A stretch of DNA of 36,128 nt from Erythrobacter donghaensis (GCF_001557325.1 NZ_LSJS01000219.1:1-36128); one strand, 5' to 3'; shown: positions 15,655 through 26,343, numbered from the stretch's first letter. Numbers and translations: made by a program. The notes: generated by a model not told the origin, from the sequence alone.

Positions 15655-17388
15655 ATGGCGCGCGCTGTTCCAAGTCTCCCCTCCCCACGGGGAGGGGCCG
15701 GGGGTGGGGGCTCCACGCCCGCGACAACCGCCGTACACCCACCCCGAACCCCTCCCTTGAGGGAGGGGAGTTTCAGGGCAGTTCTTGCCGCGACCATGTT
15801 CGCCGTTCTCGCCGCCCCCCTTGCCGCGCGCGAGGTGGTCGACGCCTCGCCCCCGGTCGACCTCGCGGTGACCATCTACCGCGATCCCGATCGCGACCCC
15901 GAAGAGGAGATCGACCGCGAATACCCGAGCGGCCTCGCGATGATCTCCGAGACCCGCCGCGTGACGCTGCCCGCGGGCGAGTCGACGATCCGCTTCGAGG
16001 GCGTGGCCGAGGGCATGATCGGCGTCTCGGCGATCGTCACGGGCCTGCCCGGCGGCACGATCGAGAAGAACCGCAACGCGCAGCTGCTCTCGCCCGCTGC
16101 GCTGGTCGACGGCACGCTCGGCAATAGGGTGACGATCACGCGGATGAACCCCGCGACCGGCCAGCAGGTCAGCGAAAGCGCCGTGGTGCGCACCCGCGCC
16201 GACGGGGGCCTCGTGCTCCAGACCGGGCAGGGCTTCGAGGCGGTGCAGTGTTCGGGCCTCCCCGAAACGCTGACCTACGACCGCATCCCGGCAGGACTCT
16301 CGGCCCAGCCGGTGTTCTCGGTCGATACGCGCTCGGCCGAGGGGGGCACCTATGACGTGACCCTCACCTACCTCGCCTGGGGCTTCGACTGGCAGGCCGA
16401 CTATGTCGGGCGCATGAGCGAAAAGCCCTCGGGCGACCGGTTCGAGATGGGGCTGCTGAGCTGGCTGACGCTGGTCAACGATAATGGCCAGAGCTTCGCC
16501 AATGCCAAGCTGCAGATCATCGCCGGCGAGCTCAATGTCGAGAGCGATTACGAGGAGCTCGCCGATCCGCCGGTGGCCGAGGGGCTCTATCTGACGTGCT
16601 GGCCGATCGGCAGCACCTCCGCCGGCCCCTTGCCGCCGCCGCCGCCTCCGCCGCCGGCCCCGCCGCCGCCACCGATGGCGGCGATGGAGGCCGGGGCGAT
16701 CGTGGTGACGGGTTCGCGGCTGCGCGCGGACCTGCAGGACGTGCCGCTCGCCGTGACGGTCATCACCGCCGAGGAGGAGGACCTCGGCGACCTCAAGCTG
16801 TTCCGCGTGCCGGGGCGCGTCGACGTGGCGGCCAAGGGGCTGAAGCAGGTCGCCTTCCTCAACAAGGATGCGGTCAAGGCGCGCCTGCTCTATCAGGTCG
16901 GCTGCAACCCCGACGGCTGGATCGGGGCGGGCGGCGATCCCGAACCGGCCAGCGTGCTGCTGGTGACGAAGAACGAGGAGAAGCAGGGCCTCGGCATCGC
17001 ACTGCCGCAGGGGCCCTTGACGCTCTACGAGCCGACCGCGGGTGGGGAGCGGCTGGGGGCGACCACGAGCTTGCGCGATTATGCGCGCGGGCAGGATATC
17101 GAGCTCGACCTGCCCGAAAGCCGCCAGGTTTTCGCCCGCTGCGCCGCAGTGAGCCGGACGGGCAGGGCGGAGGGCCGCAAGTGGACCGCGATGCGCAGCG
17201 TGCTGACCAACGCCAACCCGCATCCGGTCAGCGTGCGGCTGCAACTGGGCTGGGCAGGGGGCTACGACATCCGCTTCCCCGGCATGAAGCCGGTTCTCAA
17301 GAACGGCTATCAGACGGTCGAGGTGACGCTTCCGGCCAACAGCGAGAAGACCTTCGACTGGCGCCTGCGCGACAAGGTTAGCGAGTAG
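15655..17388 (+). CDS. DUF4139-domain exported protein (second paralogue, repeat inserted near its start)
   Basis: 577-aa open frame, paralogue of the preceding gene. ATG 15655 has GAGG 7 nt upstream, but codons 6-43 are encoded by a palindromic repeat (about 15670-15780) and give a Pro/Gly/Ser-rich stretch unlike a signal peptide. Removing 38 codons would join MARAV to [17 protein letters not shown], a normal signal peptide. Alternatively translation starts at the internal ATG 15796. The body carries the DUF4139 motifs (ISETRRVTLPAGESTIRF, LAWGFDWQADYVGRM, EDLGDLKLFRVP, a C-terminal TNANPHPVSVRLQLGW). A poly-proline linker (about 324-340) and a TonB-receptor-like IVVTGSR/QDVPLAVTVI stretch (348-375) lie inside the protein. 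Function unknown; probably exported. Confidence 0.8.
   Translation: MARAVPSLPSPRGGAGGGGSTPATTAVHPPRTPPLREGSFRAVLAATMFAVLAAPLAAREVVDASPPVDLAVTIYRDPDRDPEEEIDREYPSGLAMISETRRVTLPAGESTIRFEGVAEGMIGVSAIVTGLPGGTIEKNRNAQLLSPAALVDGTLGNRVTITRMNPATGQQVSESAVVRTRADGGLVLQTGQGFEAVQCSGLPETLTYDRIPAGLSAQPVFSVDTRSAEGGTYDVTLTYLAWGFDWQADYVGRMSEKPSGDRFEMGLLSWLTLVNDNGQSFANAKLQIIAGELNVESDYEELADPPVAEGLYLTCWPIGSTSAGPLPPPPPPPPAPPPPPMAAMEAGAIVVTGSRLRADLQDVPLAVTVITAEEEDLGDLKLFRVPGRVDVAAKGLKQVAFLNKDAVKARLLYQVGCNPDGWIGAGGDPEPASVLLVTKNEEKQGLGIALPQGPLTLYEPTAGGERLGATTSLRDYARGQDIELDLPESRQVFARCAAVSRTGRAEGRKWTAMRSVLTNANPHPVSVRLQLGWAGGYDIRFPGMKPVLKNGYQTVEVTLPANSEKTFDWRLRDKVSE
15674..15773. repeat. double-palindrome repeat element inside the DUF4139 gene start
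   Basis: Two GC-rich arms, 15675-15710 and 15736-15771, are imperfect inverse complements of each other. Each arm also contains its own hairpin: the left is CCCCTCCCC-AC-GGGGAGGGG (9-bp stem), the right CCCCTCCC-TTGA-GGGAGGGG (8-bp stem). The centre (15711-15735) is unrelated. Near-identical flanks GCTGTTC (15664-15670) and GCAGTTC (15778-15784) resemble a decayed target duplication. G/C-rich palindromes of this kind (gggaggggc...gggtggg) are dispersed repeats in sphingomonad genomes, from general knowledge; only one copy is visible here. It is inserted in frame. Confidence 0.75.
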
Positions 17389-17436
17389 GGCGAGCGAGTA
17401 GGGAAGGGGCCCCGCGCGGCCTCGAAAAATTTTCCC

Positions 17437-17451
17437 GTTCCCTACTTGTTC
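17437..17451 (+). promoter_or_regulatory. LexA SOS box of recA
   Basis: GTTCCCTACTTGTTC fits the alphaproteobacterial LexA consensus GTTC-N7-GTTC exactly. It lies 84 nt upstream of the recA ATG and overlaps the predicted -35 element. It differs at one base from the box upstream of uvrD at 36061-36075. Confidence 0.9.
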
Positions 17452-17474
17452 CATGAGAACAAATGCGATACATG
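17446..17474 (+). promoter_or_regulatory. predicted recA promoter
   Basis: TTGTTC (17446-17451) and TACATG (17469-17474) are spaced by 17 nt, a plausible -35/-10 pair. The -35 coincides with the right half of the LexA box, so bound LexA would block RNA polymerase. Predicted by eye. Confidence 0.5.
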
Positions 17475-17534
17475 GGCTCCCAAGGGCGGCGGAAAACTCC
17501 GCAAGGCCCCTAGGCAAGCGAAGGAGCGCGTGCG

Positions 17535-18602
17535 ATGGCTACCCAATTGAAATTGGTGGAAGAGGACAAGAAGGCCGTGGACCGTCAAAAGGCTCTGGAA
17601 GCAGCGCTTGCACAGATCGACCGTGCTTTCGGCAAGGGTTCGGCGATGAAGCTGGGCTCGAAGGAGACGATGCAGGTCGAAGCGATCTCGACCGGGTCGC
17701 TCGGGCTCGACATCGCGCTCGGCATCGGCGGGTTGCCGCGCGGCCGCGTGATCGAAGTCTATGGCCCGGAAAGCTCGGGCAAGACCACGCTGGCGCTGCA
17801 TGTCATTGCCGAAGCCCAGAAAGCGGGGGGCACCGCGGCCTTCGTCGATGCCGAACACGCGCTCGATCCGGTCTATGCCAGAAAGCTCGGCGTCGACATC
17901 GACGAGCTGATCGTCTCGCAGCCCGACACCGGCGAACAGGCGCTCGAGATCACCGACACGCTGGTGCGCTCGAACGCGATCGACGTGCTGGTGGTCGATT
18001 CGGTCGCGGCGCTGGTGCCGCGCGCGGAAATCGAGGGCGAGATGGGCGACAGCCACGTCGGCCTTCAGGCGCGCCTCATGTCGCAGTCGCTGCGCAAGCT
18101 CACCGGCTCGATCAGCCGCTCGCGCTGCATGGTTATCTTCATCAACCAGCTGCGCATGAAGATCGGGGTGATGTACGGCAACCCGGAAACCACCACCGGC
18201 GGCAATGCGCTCAAGTTCTACGCTTCGGTCCGGCTCGACATCCGCCGCACCGGCCAGATCAAGGAGCGTGACGAGATCACCGGCAACACCACGCGGGTGA
18301 AGGTGGTCAAGAACAAGGTCGCGCCGCCCTTCAAGCAGGTCGAATTCGACATCATGTACGGCGAGGGCATCTCCAAGATCGGCGAGATCCTCGATCTGGG
18401 CGTGAAGGCGGGCCTGGTGGAGAAGTCGGGGAGCTGGTTCTCCTATGACAGCATCCGCATCGGTCAGGGGCGCGAGAACGCCAAGACCTACCTCAAGGAC
18501 AATCCTGAAGTTTGCGACCGGCTCGAAGCTGCGATCCGCAGCCGCACCGATCAGGTCGCCGGGGAAATGATGACGGGCCCGGACGCGGACTCGGAGGACT
18601 GA
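17535..18602 (+). CDS. recA: recombinase RecA
   Basis: 355-aa DNA-dependent ATPase that forms filaments on single-stranded DNA, catalyses strand exchange and triggers LexA self-cleavage. Seen: an N-terminal polymerisation helix ([18 protein letters not shown]), Walker A GPESSGKT (77-84), Walker B-type [10 protein letters not shown], the L1 segment [22 protein letters not shown], the L2 segment [30 protein letters not shown], and an acidic C-terminus (DADSED). AAGGAG lies about 9 nt upstream of ATG 17535. It is controlled by the SOS box at 17437-17451 and terminated at about 18682-18722. Cytoplasmic. Confidence 0.99.
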   Translation: MATQLKLVEEDKKAVDRQKALEAALAQIDRAFGKGSAMKLGSKETMQVEAISTGSLGLDIALGIGGLPRGRVIEVYGPESSGKTTLALHVIAEAQKAGGTAAFVDAEHALDPVYARKLGVDIDELIVSQPDTGEQALEITDTLVRSNAIDVLVVDSVAALVPRAEIEGEMGDSHVGLQARLMSQSLRKLTGSISRSRCMVIFINQLRMKIGVMYGNPETTTGGNALKFYASVRLDIRRTGQIKERDEITGNTTRVKVVKNKVAPPFKQVEFDIMYGEGISKIGEILDLGVKAGLVEKSGSWFSYDSIRIGQGRENAKTYLKDNPEVCDRLEAAIRSRTDQVAGEMMTGPDADSED

Positions 18603-18911
18603 CCCCAAGCGGGCGCCTGCTGGCGCCGGAGTGTCCCGCTCCGGCCCGGCTGTCCCCAATCGGTGCCCGGACAAGCGGAACGCCGGTGTGTGCTCTCCCC
18701 AGGCACGCACCGGCCTTTCGCGTTTGTGGAGAATGGCTTTCGCCGCCCGTTTCCGCTGCCCTCCGCTTGCCATGTTATGGCCCGGTAGTAGCCATGCAAT
18801 GGCCTTCTTTTGGCGAGAGTGTTGCTCTCCCGTGTCGCCCGAAAAGTCTCTCGATCCGCCGTGTTTCGCGCTCCATTGCGTTCGGCTCGCGCATTGCCTA
18901 ACTGCACCAGC
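18603..18911. other. recA-alaS intergenic region (309 nt)
   Basis: No gene is supported here. The first half carries the recA terminator hairpin. The second half should contain the alaS promoter, but I see no convincing -35/-10 pair (the best is TTGCGT ... CTAACT close to the start). alaS lacks a clear ribosome-binding site, so a short or absent leader is possible. An upstream in-frame ATG (18810) would give a 34-residue extension atypical of AlaS and is rejected. Confidence 0.6.
18682..18722 (+). terminator. intrinsic terminator after recA
   Basis: A 12-bp stem (18682-18693 with 18703-18714, one G-T wobble) with a 9-nt loop, TCTCCCCAG, followed by CTTTCG and then GTTTGT. It is located 79 nt after the recA stop. 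Confidence 0.6.
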
Positions 18912-21562
<2,651 letters not shown>

Positions 21563-21566
<4 letters not shown>

Positions 21567-22066
21567 CGCGCCCCGCGCGCCTCGGCCTTGCGCTTTCCGC
21601 AGCGGCCCTGATGGCGGGCGGCGCGGCGACGCAAGCGAGGAGCGGCGAGCGCCCCTTTCCCCAGGGCCTCTATGGCAATGTCGAGATGTCGGGCGAGACC
21701 GGCGACCTCGGCGGGTTCGAGGTGCGCTTCTTCACCGCCCCCGAAACCGGCAAGCCGATGGCCGAATTCACCTTGTGCGAAGGCTGGTGCAACACCGCCT
21801 ACACCGCCGAAGTCGCCCGTACCGAGGACGGCTTCACCTTCTCGCATGTCGAGACGCTCGAGGCTTACGACGATAGCGGCACGCTGACCGCGGAGGATCG
21901 CGTCGTTCAATACCACGTCACGCCGGCGGGGAAGGGGTGGAAGGTCCGCCTGCACTACGACGGTGAGGATGTCACCGCCGGAGAGGCATGGCGGATCAAG
22001 CCGCTCGAGGCGCCTTTCAGTCTGGCGGTGGCGCGCGGGGAGGAGAGTGGCCATGAAGAACGGTGA
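21563..22066 (+). CDS. exported protein of unknown function
   Basis: 167-aa protein whose GTG start (21563) overlaps the alaS stop (GTGA, 4 nt), so it is translationally coupled to alaS. An N-terminal signal ([20 protein letters not shown]) is followed by a beta-rich soluble domain: [42 protein letters not shown] with two Cys four residues apart, [10 protein letters not shown], and [12 protein letters not shown] small beta-barrel fold would be compatible with this pattern, but I do not recognise a family. Probably periplasmic, with the two cysteines possibly a disulfide or metal pair. The next gene begins inside its 3' end. Confidence 0.75.
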
Positions 22067-22232
22067 CCATTGTGTCGTGATCGCCGGCACCCACAAGGGC
22101 AAAGCGGGGACGGTCGAGGACCGCCACGTCAGCAAGGGCGGCAATGTCACGATCACCGTCCGGCAAGCCGACGGCACCCGGTTCAAGACCCTGGAGCGCA
22201 GCGTCACGCCCGCCGCGGGAGGCGAAGGCTAG
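22053..22232 (+). CDS. mini KOW-motif protein (59 aa)
   Basis: A 59-aa protein, [20 protein letters not shown]..., that is almost entirely one KOW motif (about residues 4-30; G-D-x-V-x-V-I-A-G-x-H-K-G-K-x-G-T-V), as in ribosomal protein L24 (RplX) and NusG. The ATG (22053) overlaps the preceding gene by 14 nt and has AGGAG upstream. KOW domains bind RNA or ribosomal proteins, so an RNA-binding role is inferred. It lies behind alaS on the plus strand and ends 4 nt before a convergent small gene. It is too small and divergent to be the true L24, which sits in the ribosomal-protein operon. Confidence 0.75.
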   Translation: MKNGDHCVVIAGTHKGKAGTVEDRHVSKGGNVTITVRQADGTRFKTLERSVTPAAGGEG

Positions 22233-22236
22233 GAGA

Positions 22237-22407
22237 TTACCTCTCGCGCGAACTGCCGCGGGTCGCCGGTTCCGAGCCGCGCGCAAGGTCGGTATCGGAG
22301 CGGCGGTTGCCTTCGAGCTGCTTGTCCTTGATGGTGCCGTGCTTCTCGTCGGTCAGCGTCTCGGGCTTGCGGTCGGCGGGGTTGTCGGGCTTGGCGGGTT
22401 TGGACAT
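22237..22407 (-). CDS. small hydrophilic protein (56 aa)
   Basis: A 56-codon frame beginning MSKPAKPDNPADRKPETLTD and ending SSRER. It is strongly hydrophilic, rich in Lys, Asp, Glu and Arg, with no hydrophobic segment, so probably disordered. The start is well supported by AAGGAG 8 nt upstream of the ATG (22405-22407). It lies 24 nt after the K+/H+ antiporter gene on the same strand, so it is probably co-transcribed with it. I do not recognise a family; similar-looking short proteins are common in sphingomonads. It might assist the antiporter or be unrelated. Confidence 0.6.
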   Translation of the reverse strand: MSKPAKPDNPADRKPETLTDEKHGTIKDKQLEGNRRSDTDLARGSEPATRGSSRER

Positions 22408-22431
22408 CGGACAATCTCCTTGCCCATCGAA

Positions 22432-24222
22432 CTACCGCCTTAGTCCCGCGATTGTTTCCCCGCCCGTGGCGCTGGTGCGCAGCTTCGGCTTTTCGCTGAG
22501 CCCCCCGTCGCGTTCGAGCTGTTCGCGGAACTCGTCGCGCTTGGCGTGGATCGAGGCGATCACCGGGCCCATCGCGACGCCGATGTCGACCAGCACCGCC
22601 TCGGACAGTTGCAGCGAGGCTTCCAGCGTCTCGGGCACGGCGTGGCTCGCACCGGCGCGGTACATGGCGGCCGCGTGATCGGGGTCGCGCGCACGGGCGA
22701 CGATCAGCAGATCGGGATAGGTCTGGCGCAGTTTGGCGACGAGGCGCTGGGCGAGCACCGGCTCGTCCATCGTCAGCACCACCGCGGGCGCGCTCTCGAC
22801 CCCGAGCCGCGCGAGCGTGTCGCCGCGCGCGGCATCGCCGAAGGTCGCGCGGTAGCCGTCGCGCTTGGCGGCGTCGATCAGGTCGGGGTTGCTGTCGATC
22901 ATCACATAGGGCTTGGCGTGGGTGCGCATCATGTCGGCGACCAGACGTCCGACGCGGCCCCCGCCTACGATGATGGTGCGCGCGCTGTCGGTATCGTCCT
23001 CGGGCGGGATCGGCGGGGCGCTGTCGACGCCGCGCGCGATCACCGCGCCGAGCTTGGCGAGCAGCGGCGTGATGGTGAGGCCGATCGCGGTGACCGTCTG
23101 CCAGAAGCGCGCGGTCTCGGCGTCGAGCACGGCGGCGCTGGTTGCTGCAGTCAGCACGATCAGCGTGGTCTCGGACGGCGAGGCCATGAGGAGGCCGGTC
23201 TCCGCCGCGGTCGAACGCCGCGCGCCCATCAGGCGCAGCAGCACCCCGGTCACCAGCGCCTTGAACACCACCACCCCCGTCACCGCCAGCGCAAGCGCGC
23301 CGATCTGGCCCGCGATCTCGACGAGGTTGATGCTCATGCCGACGGTGATCAGGAACACGCCGAGCGCCAGGCCCTTGAAGGGCTCCATGATTTGCTCGAC
23401 CTCGGTGTGGTATTCGGTCTCGGCGATCAGCAGTCCGGCGATCAGCGCGCCGACGATCGGCGACAGGCCGACCAGCGCGGTGGCGAGACTCGCGCCGATG
23501 ACGACCAGCAGCGAGGCGGAGAGGAACAGCTCGGGGCTCTTGGTGCGCGCGGCCTGCGCGAACAGGCGCGGCAGGACATAGCGGCCCGCCACCAGCAGCA
23601 CGGCGATCACGAGGCCGCCCTGCCACAGGGTCTCGGCCATGCCCGCCCAGCCCGCCTCGGCGGCATTGGGGGCGAGCGCGCCGAGGACGAAGATGATCGG
23701 CACGATCATGATGTCCTCGAACAGGAGCATCGAAAGCGCCGCGCGCCCGACCGGGGAGCGGGTGCCCGAGATCGGCAGGACGATCGCGGTCGAGGAAAAG
23801 GCGAGCGCGAAGCCCAGCGCCAGCGCGGCGGTGACGTTCATGGCTCCCGTCAGCCCGAGGAACAGCGCCAGCGCGCTGCCGCTGACCAGCACCTCGAGCG
23901 CGCCGAGCCCGAACACCAGCTTGCGCATCGCCCACAGGCGGTTGAACGAAAGCTCGAGCCCGATCGCGAACAGCAGCAGCACGATGCCGAACTCGGCGAA
24001 GGGCGCAAGGCCGTCGGGGTTGCTGATCGTGACGTGGTAGAGCCACGGGACGCGCTCGACCAGCGAGCCGAGGCCATAGGGGCCGACCAGCACCCCGATC
24101 AGGATGAAGCCGATGATCGGGGTGATGCGGAAGCGGGCGAAGACCGGGATGACGATGCCGGCGGCGCCGAGAATCACCAGCGCGTCCGAAAGGACGGGGG
24201 AGAGGGTCAGTTCGCCAGCCAT
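22432..24222 (-). CDS. KefB/KefC-type monovalent cation:proton antiporter (CPA2)
   Basis: 596-aa membrane protein. Residues about 1-390 form the CPA2 Na+/H+-exchanger domain with about 12 hydrophobic segments (for example AGIVIPVFARFRITPIIGFILIGVLVGPYGLG, FSSTAIVLPI and LIAETEYHTEVEQ). Residues about 415-535 form a TrkA-N/RCK-type regulatory domain with a Rossmann loop IIVGGGRVGRLVADMM. It probably exports K+ (or Na+) in exchange for H+, with regulation by a bound nucleotide, by analogy to Kef and YbaL. KefB and YbaL cannot be told apart here, so no symbol is given. ATG 22432-24222 is the natural start (MAGELTLSPVLSDALVILGAAGI). The 56-aa gene follows on the same strand. Confidence 0.92.
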   Translation of the reverse strand: MAGELTLSPVLSDALVILGAAGIVIPVFARFRITPIIGFILIGVLVGPYGLGSLVERVPWLYHVTISNPDGLAPFAEFGIVLLLFAIGLELSFNRLWAMRKLVFGLGALEVLVSGSALALFLGLTGAMNVTAALALGFALAFSSTAIVLPISGTRSPVGRAALSMLLFEDIMIVPIIFVLGALAPNAAEAGWAGMAETLWQGGLVIAVLLVAGRYVLPRLFAQAARTKSPELFLSASLLVVIGASLATALVGLSPIVGALIAGLLIAETEYHTEVEQIMEPFKGLALGVFLITVGMSINLVEIAGQIGALALAVTGVVVFKALVTGVLLRLMGARRSTAAETGLLMASPSETTLIVLTAATSAAVLDAETARFWQTVTAIGLTITPLLAKLGAVIARGVDSAPPIPPEDDTDSARTIIVGGGRVGRLVADMMRTHAKPYVMIDSNPDLIDAAKRDGYRATFGDAARGDTLARLGVESAPAVVLTMDEPVLAQRLVAKLRQTYPDLLIVARARDPDHAAAMYRAGASHAVPETLEASLQLSEAVLVDIGVAMGPVIASIHAKRDEFREQLERDGGLSEKPKLRTSATGGETIAGLRR

Positions 24223-24277
24223 GCCGGAGGCTTAACGGGGCGGGGCGGGGCTGTCACCCTTGGCGTCGCGCGCGGGT

Positions 24278-24931
24278 TCAATCCTGCGAAAACAGTGCCT
24301 CGACCGAGCCGCCATTGGCAGCCAGCGCGGCTTCAACCCGCTTGCGGCCGCGGAAATAGAGCAGCGCCGGGTGCCTTTCACCGCGCGCTTCCAGCCGGGC
24401 GACGTCATCGGCGGTCAATGCGCTTTCCTGCGCGATGTGGTCGCAATAGCCTTCAACCTTCCAGCGCGGCTGCCCGAACAGCGCGATCGCGCCGAAGTGA
24501 TGCAGCAGCACGCCATGGGTGATCTCGTGGGCGAGAACGGAGGAAAGCTGGCGCGAGCCGCCGACGCGGCGATTGCTGGTGATGCGGTCGGCCGCAAGAT
24601 CGGCCCGGTTGACGACGAGGTTCTGCCCGGCGAACCGCGTCAGTGCGAAAGTCCCGCGATGGATGTTCGCCAGCCACAACCATCGCCAGCTGCCGTCGGT
24701 CAGGAAGATGCGGCGCGGTTCATGCTCGCGGGCGATCGGGCTGGCGGACACCAGCATCTCGGCCCGCGCCATGACCCGATCGAGTGCGGCCTGATCGATC
24801 GGGGTCTCCGACCACACCTGACTGTCCCCGGCCTCGGCGTAGTGGGGAAAGGCCAGCAGTTGCGGCGCCACCAGGGGTGAGGCCAGCAGCAGGATGGGCG
24901 CGCCGATGATCAGACCGGCGCGCCCTCCCAT
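24278..24931 (-). CDS. membrane-anchored HEXXH protein (putative zinc metallopeptidase)
   Basis: 217-aa protein with a single N-terminal hydrophobic segment (GLIIGAPILLLASPLVAPQLLAF, about 6-28) and no clear signal cleavage site. Its core contains SSVLAHEITHGVLLHHFG, a HEXXH zinc-binding signature with His-Glu-x-x-His, and further residues (YCDHIAQES) that could give a third ligand. A zinc-dependent peptidase facing the periplasm is inferred, but no family was recognised. It is 11 nt downstream of icd on the same strand. ATG 24931 is the best start; the residues before it (GLIRGL) would need a CTG or TTG start. Confidence 0.6.
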   Translation of the reverse strand: MGGRAGLIIGAPILLLASPLVAPQLLAFPHYAEAGDSQVWSETPIDQAALDRVMARAEMLVSASPIAREHEPRRIFLTDGSWRWLWLANIHRGTFALTRFAGQNLVVNRADLAADRITSNRRVGGSRQLSSVLAHEITHGVLLHHFGAIALFGQPRWKVEGYCDHIAQESALTADDVARLEARGERHPALLYFRGRKRVEAALAANGGSVEALFSQD

Positions 24932-24942
24932 CAATCCCCGGA

Positions 24943-26166
24943 TCAGGCCCAGGAAGCCATTTCCTGCTCGAGGTTCTGGACGATCGTCTCGAAGAACTGC
25001 TCGGTGGTCTGCCAAGCCTGCCCCGGGCCGATCAGCAGCGCGAGGTCCTTGGTCATGTAGCCCTTCTCGACCGTCTTGACGCAGACCCGCTCGAGCGTTT
25101 CGGCGAACTTCACCACCTCGGGCGTGCCGTCGAACTTGCCGCGGTACATGAGGCCGCGGGTCCAGGCGAAGATCGAGGCGATCGGGTTGGTCGAGGTCGC
25201 CTTGCCCTGCTGATGCTGGCGATAGTGGCGGGTGACGGTGCCGTGCGCGGCTTCGGCCTCGACGGTCTTGCCGTCGGGCGAGAGCAGCACCGAAGTCATC
25301 AGGCCCAGCGAGCCGAACCCTTGCGCCACGGTATCCGACTGCACGTCGCCGTCGTAGTTCTTGCACGCCCAGACGAACTTGCCCGACCACTTGAGCGCCG
25401 AGGCGACCATGTCGTCGATCAGGCGGTGTTCGTAGACCATGCCCTTTTCCTTGAACTTCTCGGCGAAGCCCTCGGTGTCGAACACCTCCTGGAACAGGTC
25501 CTTGAAGCGCCCGTCATAGGCCTTCATGATCGTGTTCTTGGTGGAAAGGTACACCGGCCAGCCGAGGTTCAAGCCGTAGTTGAAGCTGGCGCGGGCGAAG
25601 TCGCGGATCGAATCGTCGAGGTTGTACATCGCCATCGCGACGCCGGCGCTGGGGAAGTCGAACACGTCGAGGTCGATCTTCTCGCCGTTCTCGCCGTCCC
25701 ACACCAGCCGCAGCTTGCCGGGGCCGGGGATCAGGGTGTCGGTCGCCTTGTACTGGTCGCCGAAGGCGTGGCGGCCGACCACGATAGGGTCGGTCCAGCC
25801 CGGCACGAGGCGCGGCACGTTGTCGATCACGATCGGCTCACGGAACACCACGCCGCCAAGGATGTTGCGGATCGTGCCGTTGGGGCTCTTCCACATCTTC
25901 TTGAGGCCGAATTCCTCGACGCGCTGTTCATCGGGGGTGATGGTCGCGCACTTCACGCCGACGCCGTACTGCTTGATCGCGTTGGCACTATCGACGGTGA
26001 CCTGGTCGTCGGTCGCGTCGCGGTTCTCGATCGAGAGGTCGTAATACTTCAGATCGATGTCGAGGTAGGGCAGGATCAGCCTCTCGCGGATCCACTGCCA
26101 GATGATGCGGGTCATCTCGTCGCCATCGAGCTCGACGACCGGGTTGGCGACTTTGATCTTGTTCAT
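24943..26166 (-). CDS. icd: NADP-dependent isocitrate dehydrogenase (IDH1/2 type)
   Basis: 407-aa enzyme that oxidatively decarboxylates isocitrate to 2-oxoglutarate in the TCA cycle. Seen: the N-terminal [15 protein letters not shown], the substrate-binding [40 protein letters not shown], and the cofactor segment [16 protein letters not shown] with G-K-x-x-S-T-N-P-I-A. These belong to the eukaryote-like subfamily common in alphaproteobacteria rather than to the E. coli type. ATG 26166 has AAGGA about 12 nt upstream. The upstream 177 nt hold a predicted promoter, and the tRNA-Val terminator lies before it. Cytoplasmic. Confidence 0.97.
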   Translation of the reverse strand: MNKIKVANPVVELDGDEMTRIIWQWIRERLILPYLDIDLKYYDLSIENRDATDDQVTVDSANAIKQYGVGVKCATITPDEQRVEEFGLKKMWKSPNGTIRNILGGVVFREPIVIDNVPRLVPGWTDPIVVGRHAFGDQYKATDTLIPGPGKLRLVWDGENGEKIDLDVFDFPSAGVAMAMYNLDDSIRDFARASFNYGLNLGWPVYLSTKNTIMKAYDGRFKDLFQEVFDTEGFAEKFKEKGMVYEHRLIDDMVASALKWSGKFVWACKNYDGDVQSDTVAQGFGSLGLMTSVLLSPDGKTVEAEAAHGTVTRHYRQHQQGKATSTNPIASIFAWTRGLMYRGKFDGTPEVVKFAETLERVCVKTVEKGYMTKDLALLIGPGQAWQTTEQFFETIVQNLEQEMASWA

Positions 26167-26263
26167 GCGTGTTGCCCTATCCTTCTTGCCCCGTCTGATG
26201 CGCGGCTAGGTGTGATCGACAGGAAGTGTGCGGGCCCGTCCGAGGCCCATAGATCCCGCGGCG

Positions 26264-26291
26264 GCTTTAGCAGAGGTGCGGGGGCTTGCAA
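26264..26291 (-). promoter_or_regulatory. predicted icd promoter
   Basis: On the minus strand TTGCAA (26286-26291) and TAAAGC (26264-26269) are separated by 16 nt, giving a leader of about 90 nt before the icd ATG. Predicted by eye; low certainty. Confidence 0.35.
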
Positions 26292-26343
26292 GCATGGGCG
26301 GCGCGAATGGGACGCGGGTCCGCTTGCAGGGGCGAGCAGACAC

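Noticed and set aside
13891..17517. 1208-codon minus-strand open frame
   Set aside because: It lies antisense to both DUF4139 genes and the repeat. It is an artefact of high GC content, with His/Arg/Gly-rich composition, no domain and no ribosome-binding site.
18810..18911. N-terminal extension of AlaS from the upstream ATG
   Set aside because: The extra 34 residues are Arg/Ser-rich, lack any family similarity, and AlaS homology begins at Met 18912.
22229..24046. 605-codon minus-strand open frame overlapping the antiporter in another frame
   Set aside because: Arg/Ala-rich shadow of the antiporter. The 56-codon gene at 22237-22407 has its own ribosome-binding site in a different frame.
22546..24522. 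658-codon plus-strand open frame opposite the antiporter
   Set aside because: The antiporter on the minus strand has clear membrane segments and a nucleotide-binding loop, whereas this frame is charged low-complexity sequence.
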